Part shown: piece by piece, positions 25,596 through 33,392 of the stretch
How the letters are laid out: the number at the start of each line of letters is the position of its first letter
Numbering within the stretch: the stretch's first letter is position 1
Assembly (NCBI RefSeq): GCF_028683135.1
Contig: NZ_JAJUBB010000007.1
Location: 175,021-239,020, forward strand
Source: Enterovibrio qingdaonensis
GTDB lineage: Bacteria > Pseudomonadota > Gammaproteobacteria > Enterobacterales > Vibrionaceae
DNA: 64,000 nt
Direction of reading: 5' to 3'
Position numbers and translations under genes: made by a program
The notes under the pieces: generated by a model
Databases searched by the model: none
The model's input: only the letters and a program-made list of their open reading frames with translations
Told to the model about the DNA's origin: nothing

Positions 25596-25976
25596 TTAGC
25601 CCACGTTGTTGGCATTATTGGTCGACGCATTGCCGTAAGGGCAGTGTCTACAGCCATTTCCGCAGCATTTTCCGCGCTTTAGTAAGTACCATGCTGACAG
25701 CACCATGTAGCCATTTTCTTTGGTGTAATCGATATTCTCAATCAATTGCGTGTTGGCAGCGTAGGGCTTGGCGAGACGGACTAAGTCTTCTGTGGTGTAT
25801 TCTTGGTAAATATCATCGAGCTTACTGTTTACACGCTTTGCAAGGCAGGTCGGGCAGAGACACGCCAAATTATCACTTGCGGGTACCGATAAAACGGGCG
25901 GGTAACTCATACACCAACAGGTGCCAGAATCAGCAGTGCAGGCGACGTCAGTATTGCACTCAGGGCATGTTTTCAT
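25596..25976 (-). CDS. Cysteine-rich CWC / DUF5522-type protein
   Basis: This 126-residue protein is rich in cysteine. The N-terminal 'CPECNTDVACTADSGTCWC' segment followed by 'YPPVL' matches the Cys-rich CWC family, and 'CLCPTCLAKR' completes that module by about residue 48. The C-terminal part ('NGYMVLSAWYLLKRGKCC' then 'GNGCRHCPYG', about 88-116) matches the DUF5522 pattern. Clustered cysteines suggest zinc or iron binding. These two small families are usually separate or adjacent; here both are on one chain. It lies just upstream of the EIIB gene in the same direction, but a functional link is not evident. Confidence 0.82.
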   Translation of the reverse strand: MKTCPECNTDVACTADSGTCWCMSYPPVLSVPASDNLACLCPTCLAKRVNSKLDDIYQEYTTEDLVRLAKPYAANTQLIENIDYTKENGYMVLSAWYLLKRGKCCGNGCRHCPYGNASTNNANNVG

Positions 25977-26304
25977 TCTTAAGTCGAACTTCTCGTGACG
26001 GGTTTATCTCGTCATATATTACCGAACAACTCTTGTTGGTTTAACCGTTTTTGATGATGCGTTTTTTCCTGTAGAAACAATGTGAACATTGCGGGCATTA
26101 ACATATCGGTAACAAAATGTTTCTGTAAGCTCACTTTCGAGACAATGCATATTAGGGATTCAGGATATATATAGATTCCCAAACACGCTGATGGCCTCTA
26201 TATGCGTGCATCATCAGAGTGTGAAGGGATAAAAAACGTCGTGAAGATATTCTGGCACTAGCTTGCACGCTTCCCATGAACTCAGGTACTAAAATCAAAT
26301 TTTC
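25977..26304. promoter_or_regulatory. Divergent intergenic region before the symporter gene
   Basis: The 457-bp gap 25977-26433 separates divergent genes. This left part holds no gene that I can support and should carry the leftward CWC-protein promoter and upstream control sites of the symporter. Confidence 0.35.
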
Positions 26305-26333
26305 AGTCGTCAAATCAAGCGGATTTGACGGCT
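26305..26333 (+). promoter_or_regulatory. 12-bp stem hairpin 100 bp upstream of the symporter gene
   Basis: CGTCAAATC (26308-26316) pairs perfectly with GATTTGACG (26322-26330) over a 5-base loop, and two more outer pairs plus a G-T wobble extend the stem to 26305-26333. The A-rich then T-rich stretch that follows (CTAAAA...TTTTAG) can form a second small hairpin. It could be an operator or a leader structure of the symporter mRNA. Confidence 0.5.
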
Positions 26334-26433
26334 AAAAAACTTTTTCTTTTAGTCCGGCTTTAAGCCAAATGGTGGAACGGTACAACTCGTCGATAACTTC
26401 ATGATGTACTAGAAAAATAGTCATGGAGGCGAT

Positions 26434-27780
26434 ATGCAAAATTCTGCATCAAATGATGGAAAATTAAGCCTGACGGCCAAAGTCATAATTGGCCTAGTTG
26501 CAGGTATTATTCTTGGACTGGCAATAAACATACTTGGACTCAACCCTGCTGGTGGGTTCATTGATACATACGTTACAAACGGCTTATTCCACGTGGTGGG
26601 TAAAATGTTTGTGAATGCGTTAAAAATGCTGGTGGTTCCACTGGTACTGTTTTCTCTGATTTGCGGTGTATGCGGAATTGGGGACATCAAAGCGTTGGGG
26701 CGTGTAGGCTCCAAATCTTTTGGCCTCTATTTGCTGACGACAGCCGTTGCGATTGCATTCGCGATCACCATTGCCTCTCTAAGCGGCATTGGTACGGGCA
26801 TGCAAATGGCCGCCGATACGGCGTTTTCTGGTCGTGAAGCTCCGCCACTTTCGCAAGTGCTCATCGACATCATTCCAAACAACCCAATTAATGCGTTGTC
26901 AGAAGGTGAAATGCTTCAAATCATCTTCTTTGCGATTTTGATGGGTGTTTGTATTTTGATGGTAGGTAAACCTGCCAAGAAAGTGGTTGAGCTGATTGAA
27001 GTGCTCAACGAAATCATGATGAAAATGGTCACTGTTATCATGGAAATCGCACCTTACGCGGTGTTCTGTTTGATAGCGAAAGCCATGGCTAACTTGGGTT
27101 TGGCACTGTTTGCTCAGCTTATCGGCTACGTTGTCGTACTGATCGCGGTGCTGCTACTGCACCTGTTCATCGTTATTCCGACCGTGCTGAAAGTATTTTC
27201 GGGTCTGAATATTCGTTTGTTCCTGAAAAAAGTGCGCAACATGCAGGTGTTCGCCTTCAGTACAGCAAGTTCTAATGCGACGATTCCCGTTACCCTGCGT
27301 ACTGTGACAGAGCGTTTGGGCGTAAGGAATTCTGTCGGCTCCTTTACCGTGCCTTTTGGTGCCACCATCAACATGGATGGTACGGCAATCATGCAGGGTG
27401 TCGCGACGGTATTTATCGCTAACATCTACGGTATTGATCTGGGCGTGGCGGGCTTCCTCACTGTGATCATGATGGCGGTACTTGCTTCCATTGGTACGGC
27501 TGGTGTGCCTGGCGTAGGCTTGATCATGCTGTCGATGGTATTCGCGCAAGTCGGTTTACCACTCGAAGGCATTGGTTTGATCTTGGGTGTTGACCGTTTG
27601 CTGGATATGGTCCGCACCGCGGTGAATGTAACCGGTGATGCCGCGGTGAGCTGTATCGTTGCGAAAAGCGAAGGCAAGCTGGACGAATCAATTTTCAACG
27701 ATCCGAAAGCTGGCGTGATCAGCGGGGTTGAAATCGACCATGATGCAGAGAAAGAACTGGCGGATGCAGCGAAAAGCTAA
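26434..27780 (+). CDS. Dicarboxylate/amino-acid:cation symporter (DAACS family)
   Basis: This 448-residue inner-membrane protein belongs to the glutamate/aspartate/C4-dicarboxylate symporter family. It begins with hydrophobic helices ('AKVIIGLVAGIILGLAINILG', 'ALKMLVVPLVLFSLICGV') and contains the signature HP1/TM7 region 'AFSTASSNATIPVTLRT', 'VPFGATINMDGTAIMQG' and the TM8 substrate motif 'LDMVRTAVNVTGDAAVSCIV'. It imports acidic amino acids or dicarboxylates using Na+ or H+. The GGAGG at about 26425-26429 sets the start. It is monocistronic, with a hairpin-bearing leader and a strong terminator. Confidence 0.93.
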   Translation: MQNSASNDGKLSLTAKVIIGLVAGIILGLAINILGLNPAGGFIDTYVTNGLFHVVGKMFVNALKMLVVPLVLFSLICGVCGIGDIKALGRVGSKSFGLYLLTTAVAIAFAITIASLSGIGTGMQMAADTAFSGREAPPLSQVLIDIIPNNPINALSEGEMLQIIFFAILMGVCILMVGKPAKKVVELIEVLNEIMMKMVTVIMEIAPYAVFCLIAKAMANLGLALFAQLIGYVVVLIAVLLLHLFIVIPTVLKVFSGLNIRLFLKKVRNMQVFAFSTASSNATIPVTLRTVTERLGVRNSVGSFTVPFGATINMDGTAIMQGVATVFIANIYGIDLGVAGFLTVIMMAVLASIGTAGVPGVGLIMLSMVFAQVGLPLEGIGLILGVDRLLDMVRTAVNVTGDAAVSCIVAKSEGKLDESIFNDPKAGVISGVEIDHDAEKELADAAKS

Positions 27781-27798
27781 CGGCAGTTTCACGTTATG

Positions 27799-27829
27799 AA
27801 AAAGAGCACCCTCGGGTGCTCTTTTTTTT
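27799..27829 (+). terminator. Rho-independent terminator of the symporter gene
   Basis: AGAGCACCC (27803-27811) pairs with GGGTGCTCT (27814-27822), followed by eight T residues. A residues on the left side make it usable for the convergent NUDIX-PAP2 gene too. Confidence 0.92.
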
Positions 27830-27834
27830 GCGTT

Positions 27835-29235
27835 CTATTTACTGACCAGTGCTGCGCCACGCGCAATCCAGACTGCAAGTAACGCGATAGCCGCGCAATT
27901 AATCGCAAGTATTTCGATGCTGGAGTGGGATAGCTGTGCGATGCCAAAGGCATTTGCAGCAACCATTACCACAACGGCCAGTGTCATAAAGCCACATTTT
28001 GTTCCCATCGGTTTGTCAGCATTTAATGCTCGGGTGTTTCTCTCTAACATCAGCGCAAAAACAAACGAGAAGACCATACAATACAGGAACAAGGGTTGGA
28101 TTTGCGTAGCGGCAAATGGTACAACCAAAAGTCCCACAAATGACCATGTCAGCGGGTGTAGTAACAGTGGTTTCTCCTTGAAGTTGCGGCGACTTAGAGC
28201 GTTAACGATAAACACCGTCAGCACACCAATCACGGCACCTGCAATCACGTCTGTCACGTAGTGCACGCCAAGGTAAACACGGCTTAACGCGACAAGTAAT
28301 GCTGGAACTAGCCAAATGCTTAATCGGTCATGGCCTGCCTGTTTTACCCAATGGTAAATCAAACCCCACACAGCAAAAGCTGTTGCGGTATGCCCACTTG
28401 GAAACGCAAACCCTGAAGCGTTAGCGAGCTGAAGATCAGGGAAAATATAGAAGGGGCGCGGCACCCCAAAATAGAGTTTCCCAAAGCTGACAATCACGGT
28501 GGCTAATATGGTTACCAGCAGCGTTTTGCTAGCCCGTTTAACACCACCTGTCGCGATGGCTATAGGGATCAATAGAAAGAACAGCGCGCCACTGCCCATA
28601 CTTGAAGCCCAAGTGATCAGCGTGCCTATAAAGTCACTGAGTGGTGCAGGCAGAGAGTGGATTGCCGATTGTATCGTTCGGTTAATATCGGCATTCCAAA
28701 CCGAGAAATCGTGAGCGAGATGAGAAAAGTCGGTACGCTCGTCAATTTCACTGCTATTAGCCTTTTTAAGCAGCTCAGGAAACATTTTGACTTGGTCAGG
28801 AAATCGCGCGTCTTCGAGATTAATGCTCTCGGGTTTCACAAGGAATACGTTTCGAACCTCCCGTCCAAAATGTTCAGCGTGCCATGCGGCAACTGTGCCG
28901 TTACCAGACTCAGCGGTATGCACAGGGATAGGGGACAAGGCGACACAATTGTACAAAACAGAATTCCGTAACCTTGCCAATTCGCCAACGGCTTTAACCT
29001 TTATGCCTGTCTCTTCGAGGGTTTCGCGAACCGCCGCATCGGCGGGATTATCGCTGTCTACATATCCGCCGGGAATAGCGATACGATTATTTAAAATATC
29101 GCGTGTGACCAGTACGCGTCCCGATGCATCAGACACCAAGCATGCCGCCCCTTTGATGGGAGATGATTGCTCATTAGCAAGTGTCGGATCTGAAAAAGCC
29201 AGTAGGATCCAAACGAACAAAAGTAGTTGTTTCAT
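27835..29235 (-). CDS. NUDIX hydrolase - PAP2 phosphatase fusion, membrane protein
   Basis: The protein (about 466 residues) has a signal peptide, then a NUDIX domain (about 25-150) with the box G-x5-D-x7-RE-x2-EE-x-G, where the first Glu is Asp. A PAP2 (type 2 phosphatidic acid phosphatase) membrane domain follows with all three motifs: KLYFGVPRP, PSGHT and SRVYLGVHYVTD. Further C-terminal membrane helices end the chain. It may hydrolyse nucleoside-diphosphate-linked compounds and lipid phosphates at the periplasmic face. ATG 29235 is preferred because it begins a good signal peptide; the open frame extends 50 codons further upstream, and neither start has a strong Shine-Dalgarno. It is convergent with the symporter gene. 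Confidence 0.85.
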   Translation of the reverse strand: MKQLLLFVWILLAFSDPTLANEQSSPIKGAACLVSDASGRVLVTRDILNNRIAIPGGYVDSDNPADAAVRETLEETGIKVKAVGELARLRNSVLYNCVALSPIPVHTAESGNGTVAAWHAEHFGREVRNVFLVKPESINLEDARFPDQVKMFPELLKKANSSEIDERTDFSHLAHDFSVWNADINRTIQSAIHSLPAPLSDFIGTLITWASSMGSGALFFLLIPIAIATGGVKRASKTLLVTILATVIVSFGKLYFGVPRPFYIFPDLQLANASGFAFPSGHTATAFAVWGLIYHWVKQAGHDRLSIWLVPALLVALSRVYLGVHYVTDVIAGAVIGVLTVFIVNALSRRNFKEKPLLLHPLTWSFVGLLVVPFAATQIQPLFLYCMVFSFVFALMLERNTRALNADKPMGTKCGFMTLAVVVMVAANAFGIAQLSHSSIEILAINCAAIALLAVWIARGAALVSK

Positions 29236-29437
29236 AGCCGAATTGAGAAAGCGGGTGTTGAAGTCATTGTATCTGAAGCTGTGCAGCAGAAAATAGGATT
29301 GTATGCGCAAAGGAATAAAAAGTGCGCAAACTGTAATAATTGTATTTAAAAGTTGGGGAAATACGTTTAAAAACAACGAATGCAAACATGGTTTGTATTG
29401 TTTTTAGGCGTTTGAGTGAATTTTCTTAGAAAAAGGG

Positions 29438-29466
29438 TTTACAGGTACGCATTCACTCAGTAATAT
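29438..29466 (+). promoter_or_regulatory. Sigma-70 promoter of tRNA-Ser
   Basis: TTTACA (29438-29443) and TAATAT (29461-29466) are separated by exactly 17 bp and lie 14 bp before the tRNA 5' end. The GC-rich stretch CGCCGC after the -10 box resembles the discriminator of stringently controlled stable-RNA promoters. Confidence 0.8.
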
Positions 29467-29479
29467 TCGCCGCAACCAC

Positions 29480-29570
29480 GGAGAGATGGCTGAGTGGTTG
29501 AAAGCACCGGTCTTGAAAACCGGCGTGCGTTTATAGCGCACCTAGGGTTCAAATCCCTATCTCTCCGCCA
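29480..29570 (+). tRNA. tRNA-Ser(UGA)
   Basis: This 91-nt gene with CCA encoded folds as a class II tRNA. The acceptor GGAGAGA pairs with TCTCTCC near the 3' end, the D arm begins TGGCTGAGTGGTTGAA, the anticodon stem is CCGGT/ACCGG with loop CTTGAAA (anticodon TGA at 29514-29516), a long variable arm follows, and the T arm is TAGGGTTCAAATCCCTA. The long variable arm and the TGA anticodon identify serine. It has its own promoter and a terminator 10 bp after the CCA. Confidence 0.97.
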
Positions 29571-29577
29571 AATTAGA
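29551..29577 (+). repeat. tRNA 3'-end repeat, copy 1 (within tRNA-Ser)
   Basis: The last 20 bases of the tRNA and the next 7 (to AATTAGA) recur exactly at 29742-29768. Both copies are followed at once by a hairpin terminator. Confidence 0.9.
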
Positions 29578-29580
29578 TTA

Positions 29581-29605
29581 AGCCCGCTCAATGAGCGGGC
29601 TTTTT
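29581..29605 (+). terminator. Terminator of tRNA-Ser
   Basis: AGCCCGCTCA / TGAGCGGGCT stem (29581-29600) with almost no loop, followed by TTTTT. Confidence 0.88.
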
Positions 29606-29625
29606 CGTATCTGGAGTAAACCTTT

Positions 29626-29757
29626 GAGATAGGGATGCAGAATCCTAGGCTCTAGGGTTTCAGCCGAGCGAAGCGAGACAACGTTGCTCGGCGAAGCCGA
29701 AAAAGCAACGGCCCGAAGGGAAGGGCGCGAAGCGGCCGCATAAATCCCTATCTCTCC
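29626..29757 (+). other. tRNA-like remnant with a hairpin-rich insertion in its T-loop
   Basis: After the terminator, CTAGGGTTTCA (29652-29662) matches the 5' half of the tRNA-Ser T arm and AAATCCCTATCTCTCC (29742-29757) matches its 3' half and acceptor strand. About 79 bp is inserted between them. The insert holds four short inverted repeats capped by GAA: GCGAAGC (29668-29674), GGCGAAGCC (29690-29698), CCCGAAGGG (29712-29720) and CGCGAAGCG (29726-29734). CGTTGC (29682-29687) pairs with GCAACG (29705-29710) around the second. GAGATAGGGAT (29626-29636) is an exact complement of 29744-29754, so the whole block can close on itself. If transcribed, it would form a branched RNA. Confidence 0.65.
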
Positions 29758-29768
29758 GCCAAATTAGA
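29742..29768 (+). repeat. tRNA 3'-end repeat, copy 2
   Basis: An exact 27-bp copy of 29551-29577, including the CCA-bearing 3' end. It is not preceded by a full tRNA. Confidence 0.9.
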
Positions 29769-29797
29769 AAAGGCCGCTGAATTATCAGCGGCCTTTT
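29769..29797 (+). terminator. Second terminator behind the tRNA-end repeat
   Basis: AGGCCGCTGA (29771-29780) pairs with TCAGCGGCCT (29785-29794) over an ATTA loop, followed by a T run. The stem differs in sequence from the first terminator but occupies the same place relative to the repeat. Confidence 0.85.
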
Positions 29798-29815
29798 TGC
29801 ATTTTTAACCCTCGA

Positions 29816-29859
29816 TGAGATAGGGGTGCAGAGCCCTAGTCAGGGTTCAGCCGAGCGAA
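29816..29859 (+). repeat. Third, truncated unit of the tRNA-associated repeat
   Basis: GAGATAGGGGTGCAGA, then CCCTAG and GGGTTCAGCCGAGCGAA follow the order of 29626-29672 with scattered differences, and then the similarity stops. No tRNA 3' end follows. Confidence 0.65.
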
Positions 29860-29997
29860 CCTAACCCCCTATACCCTATACCCAATAGCCTTACAGATAG
29901 CGTGCCTTTCTTGAGATATCAAAATCAACGGAAGGTTGCTCCGTTCAAAGTGGAATACACTTGAAGCTCGGCTCAACAGAGTATGTAACGCTTCAAT

Positions 29998-32094
29998 ATG
30001 CGTGTACTGAAATCCGCAGGAAATACACCCAAACGAAATACGCCAAAATCGGCGGAAGCTAACGGTGTGCGCATTAGCCATTCGGTTTCATCTCAGAGAA
30101 GCTGGCCTGCGTATCGAACTTTACCTGTTCAAAACTCAGTCTTTACTTCGTCACTTCGCGTTCAACCTTCAAATCATCCGCTCGACCATGAGGCGGATGA
30201 ATTTTCCGCCACAGTGGTCGGCCGCTCTCCTTTGTTATCAGGGCATATTCGACGGCCACTTGTTGCACCAACGTGTGTATCGCAAACAATTCGTGAAGCA
30301 GGTAAGCCCCTCGATGACACCTCTCGTCGCTTTTTCGAAGCGAGAATGCAGCGAGATTTAAGTGAAGTTCGTATACACACAGGACATTTGGCAGATCTTT
30401 CGACGCGCTCACTCAGTGCTGCGGCTTACACCATTGGCAACCATATTGTTTTTCGCGACGGGTTGTTGAGTCCGCTGACAGTGAAGGGCAGAGGATTGCT
30501 TGCGCACGAACTTGCGCATGTCGCTCAACAAGCGGACGGTCGAACGGCAAATATTCAATGCCAAGATTTACCTGAACAAGTTATTCCAGGCTCTACCCAT
30601 CTCAGTCGTGTTGCTCAGGCATACAGAAGGGACAATACGCATGTTGGAGCTCAGATCAATTTGGTGGCCGTTGAATACTCAACGGGAGATGGTCCTCGTC
30701 AAACTCGGGTTTTTGAGAACAGGTCGGGTGTTGCCCATACTGAAGTTATGATGGACGAGTTCTTTAGGCGGCAAGGACGCAATGTTCAAATTCATGAAAT
30801 CTATTCTGAGCGCCAGCCTTGCGGACCATCAGAACAAGATTGCGAAGCAAGAGTTCACCGGATTGTCAGACGAAGAGGTCGCAGAGGATCGAACGGTGAG
30901 CCAGAAACGCGCACCACCTATGGATACCAGTATCAAGAAGCGGTGAGACAAGGCGGTACGCGTGCTCGTCGCTCACGAGAGCGTATTTCAGAGTCTGCGG
31001 AACGAACGCGCACAACAGGGAATTTGGAGTGGGATTTCCCGCGCCGAGAACCGCCTGCACACCATGAGCGAAGCGAAGGTGGAGCAGTGACGCGACGATC
31101 AAGAAGATTCAGAGCTCGCTCCTCATCAAACAGAGGAACGCAACGTGGCTTCACTGAAAGTTCAAACACAACGGACTACCTAGACGGGGATGTTTCTCGT
31201 CAGGATCCATCCGCCCGCCGCACGCGCAGTAGAGGAGGGACTCCGACCCTGCGAACAAGAAGACTTAGGATTCCTATCTCTTCAATCAGGCACTCGCGAC
31301 GGGGTTCTCCTCCTTCGGGAGCCGCTGGGGGGGTAATTTCACTGATAGCAGCATTTCTCGCCGGCTGGGTCGAGAGTGCCGTCGATGGGCATCGACTGTC
31401 GAGTACGATCGAAGCTCGGCTACCAGCGAGACTCAACCGTGCTATTGAGTCAAATGAAAGCTTATATGAACGCATTCGGATGGCGTCGGCAACAATGCAA
31501 GATGGGCACGCGTACGTTGAAATGCATGCTATCGTTGAGGCCGAATATTCGTCAGAAAGCTATGTTGTTTGGCAGGATATCGAAGAGACGCCACCAATGC
31601 TCGATGAGGTGCGTGTTACGGGTTTTTCCGAGACGCCTACCCCCTTTGTTGATTTGCCTTTGAGCCGCACTGAACCTCAGTTCAATGTCTTCGAAGAGCG
31701 AAGCATAATGCGTTTTTCGATGCCACTGGAATTCGAACAGTCTCAATCACAACCACAGGGGGATGGCGACAACGATACCCTCAGACAGCAGCTCTCCGCT
31801 CTGGGAATGCCCATACCTGATTTGCCGCAGACGCCTTTACCTAGAGGAATGGAACAAGGCTCTTTGGAGAGTGCCGCTGATCAAGTTCAACGCATCGTAA
31901 ATCAGGCAATGTCGGATTTTCGACGACAGGGAGATATTCACCCAAACACCTATATTCGCATCCGTGATGCTTGGCCTGCGCCATACAATGCAAATGATGA
32001 GCGCACAATCCGGCAGTTCCAGCATTTGTTATTGGAACGCAATATTATTCTTCCTCTTACCTCAACGATCATCGGGATTATTCAGGCTCGATGA
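29998..32094 (+). CDS. DUF4157 (eCIScore-like) protein with deaminase-like domain; putative effector/toxin
   Basis: This 698-residue protein has no signal peptide. Residues about 55-185 match DUF4157: 'HPLDHEADEFSATV', 'FFEARMQRDLSEVRIHTG', 'AYTIGNHIVFRDG' and the zinc motif HELAH at 170-174. The DUF4157/eCIScore domain is known from cargo of extracellular contractile injection systems. Residues about 215-290 look like a nucleic-acid deaminase: two strands, H247-T-E249 heading a helix, and C275/C282 in 'YSERQPCGPSEQDC'. An Arg/Ser-rich linker (290-435), a Gly/Ala hydrophobic segment (about 440-460) and a C-terminal region of unknown fold follow. No injection-system genes and no obvious immunity gene are nearby. 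The gene sits directly behind the tRNA repeat array. The start lacks a clear Shine-Dalgarno. Confidence 0.72.
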   Translation: MRVLKSAGNTPKRNTPKSAEANGVRISHSVSSQRSWPAYRTLPVQNSVFTSSLRVQPSNHPLDHEADEFSATVVGRSPLLSGHIRRPLVAPTCVSQTIREAGKPLDDTSRRFFEARMQRDLSEVRIHTGHLADLSTRSLSAAAYTIGNHIVFRDGLLSPLTVKGRGLLAHELAHVAQQADGRTANIQCQDLPEQVIPGSTHLSRVAQAYRRDNTHVGAQINLVAVEYSTGDGPRQTRVFENRSGVAHTEVMMDEFFRRQGRNVQIHEIYSERQPCGPSEQDCEARVHRIVRRRGRRGSNGEPETRTTYGYQYQEAVRQGGTRARRSRERISESAERTRTTGNLEWDFPRREPPAHHERSEGGAVTRRSRRFRARSSSNRGTQRGFTESSNTTDYLDGDVSRQDPSARRTRSRGGTPTLRTRRLRIPISSIRHSRRGSPPSGAAGGVISLIAAFLAGWVESAVDGHRLSSTIEARLPARLNRAIESNESLYERIRMASATMQDGHAYVEMHAIVEAEYSSESYVVWQDIEETPPMLDEVRVTGFSETPTPFVDLPLSRTEPQFNVFEERSIMRFSMPLEFEQSQSQPQGDGDNDTLRQQLSALGMPIPDLPQTPLPRGMEQGSLESAADQVQRIVNQAMSDFRRQGDIHPNTYIRIRDAWPAPYNANDERTIRQFQHLLLERNIILPLTSTIIGIIQAR

Positions 32095-32213
32095 TTTTGC
32101 TGGCTCAAACCTTTGCGTTTGCTTTCGATGATGAGAATTCGTTCAAATATGCCAAGTGAATATTGTAATTGCGATTAAAATGTTTTGAGTTGTCGGCGTG
32201 TGGATAGGCTGAA

Positions 32214-32984
32214 ATGGATGAGATTAAAATAGACACCCTTGTACCCGCGTATGCGTTAGAAAAGGTCGCTCCTCTTGGTCGTGTTGGCGTGATTGCATTG
32301 GCGACAGACTTCAATATCGAACATGACCTAAAAGCGTTGTACCCTGATGATGTTCGCGCGTTCACCAGTCGGGTCAGAAATGTTAACCCGCTTACGGTTG
32401 AGAATTTGCGAAGTATGGCTCCTGGGATCAGTGCGGCGGCAGACTGCATTTTGCCGAACACCGATTTGGACGTGATTATTTATGCTTGCACGTCAGGCAC
32501 TGTCGCAATTGGCAGTGAGCGGGTGACCGAGTTAGTTCACAAGACACGCCCAGGTGTAGCAGTGACTAACCCTGTAATTGCCGCGCAACGTGCCTTCGAA
32601 GAACTGGGGGCGAGAAAACTCTCTATATTGACGCCGTATACGAAAGCTGTGAACCGAGAAATAGGTGCGACGTTTTCCGCTTTGGGTTACGAGGTGTTGA
32701 ACATCGCCGGATTTGGCTTTGAAGACGATACCGCCATGACGTACATATCACCGGAGGATATTGCACAAGCGGCGATATCTAACTGCGATCCCGATGCAGA
32801 TTTACTCTTTATTTCATGCACTGCACTGCGGGCGACGAGTGTGTTGGCTCGGATAGAGTTAGCTCTGGATAAGCCTGTCGTAACAAGCAATCAGGCACTC
32901 GTGTGGCATTCACTGCGTCTACTGAAGTACCCCAAACCTATTCGCGGCTTTGGCGTGTTACTTGAGCAATTTCTTGTGAAGTAG
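32214..32984 (+). CDS. Asp/Glu racemase superfamily protein (maleate isomerase/EutA-like)
   Basis: This 256-residue cytoplasmic protein has the two-domain racemase fold with a cysteine in each half: C92 in 'VIIYACTSGTVAIG' and C202 in 'DLLFISCTALRATSV'. The opening 'LGRVGVIALATDFNIEHDL' and the 'GARKLSILTPYTKAVN' segment resemble maleate cis-trans isomerase, arylmalonate decarboxylase and the ectoine-utilisation protein EutA. It probably isomerises or racemises a small carboxylic acid. No ectoine or nicotinate catabolic genes are adjacent, so the substrate is open. It looks monocistronic. Confidence 0.82.
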   Translation: MDEIKIDTLVPAYALEKVAPLGRVGVIALATDFNIEHDLKALYPDDVRAFTSRVRNVNPLTVENLRSMAPGISAAADCILPNTDLDVIIYACTSGTVAIGSERVTELVHKTRPGVAVTNPVIAAQRAFEELGARKLSILTPYTKAVNREIGATFSALGYEVLNIAGFGFEDDTAMTYISPEDIAQAAISNCDPDADLLFISCTALRATSVLARIELALDKPVVTSNQALVWHSLRLLKYPKPIRGFGVLLEQFLVK

Positions 32985-33392
32985 CTTCATTTAATCCCGT
33001 CAGTGAACCTCATTTAGTGTGAGTTTTATCCCGCTCACGATTAATCATATTTAAAAAATGACACATGAAAACGCTAACAAGGTAACTCTTAAAGTCACCT
33101 TGTGAAGGAACTCGCATGCTCGGATTTTAATATTGTAAATCTACTGAATTGGTGAGTTTATTTTATTTTTCACAATGGGTTAGATATAAAATCGTCAGGG
33201 TGTGACATGAGGTAAAACCAATTAAAGAGGATTTTCCTTACTTGAGTTGTCACAAATAATAAATAAGAAGATATTGCTCCACTTTTTTGCTGTCGATCGT
33301 CACGAAAGAAAACTGCCGAGCATGCCATTACCGTTTCACGGTAAGGCTCGGGAGGTTTGTTAACAACAATGCTTTTATAGGGAATTAAGACG
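32985..33392. other. AT-rich intergenic region, 408 bp
   Basis: It contains no supported gene. It must carry the promoter of the outer-membrane protein gene at 33393. A leftward open frame (33170-33442) overlaps that gene's start and has no protein-like character. Confidence 0.4.

Noticed and set aside
29869..30081. 70-codon minus-strand frame behind the tRNA repeats
   Set aside because: It runs into the start of the DUF4157 gene and has no ribosome site or family resemblance.
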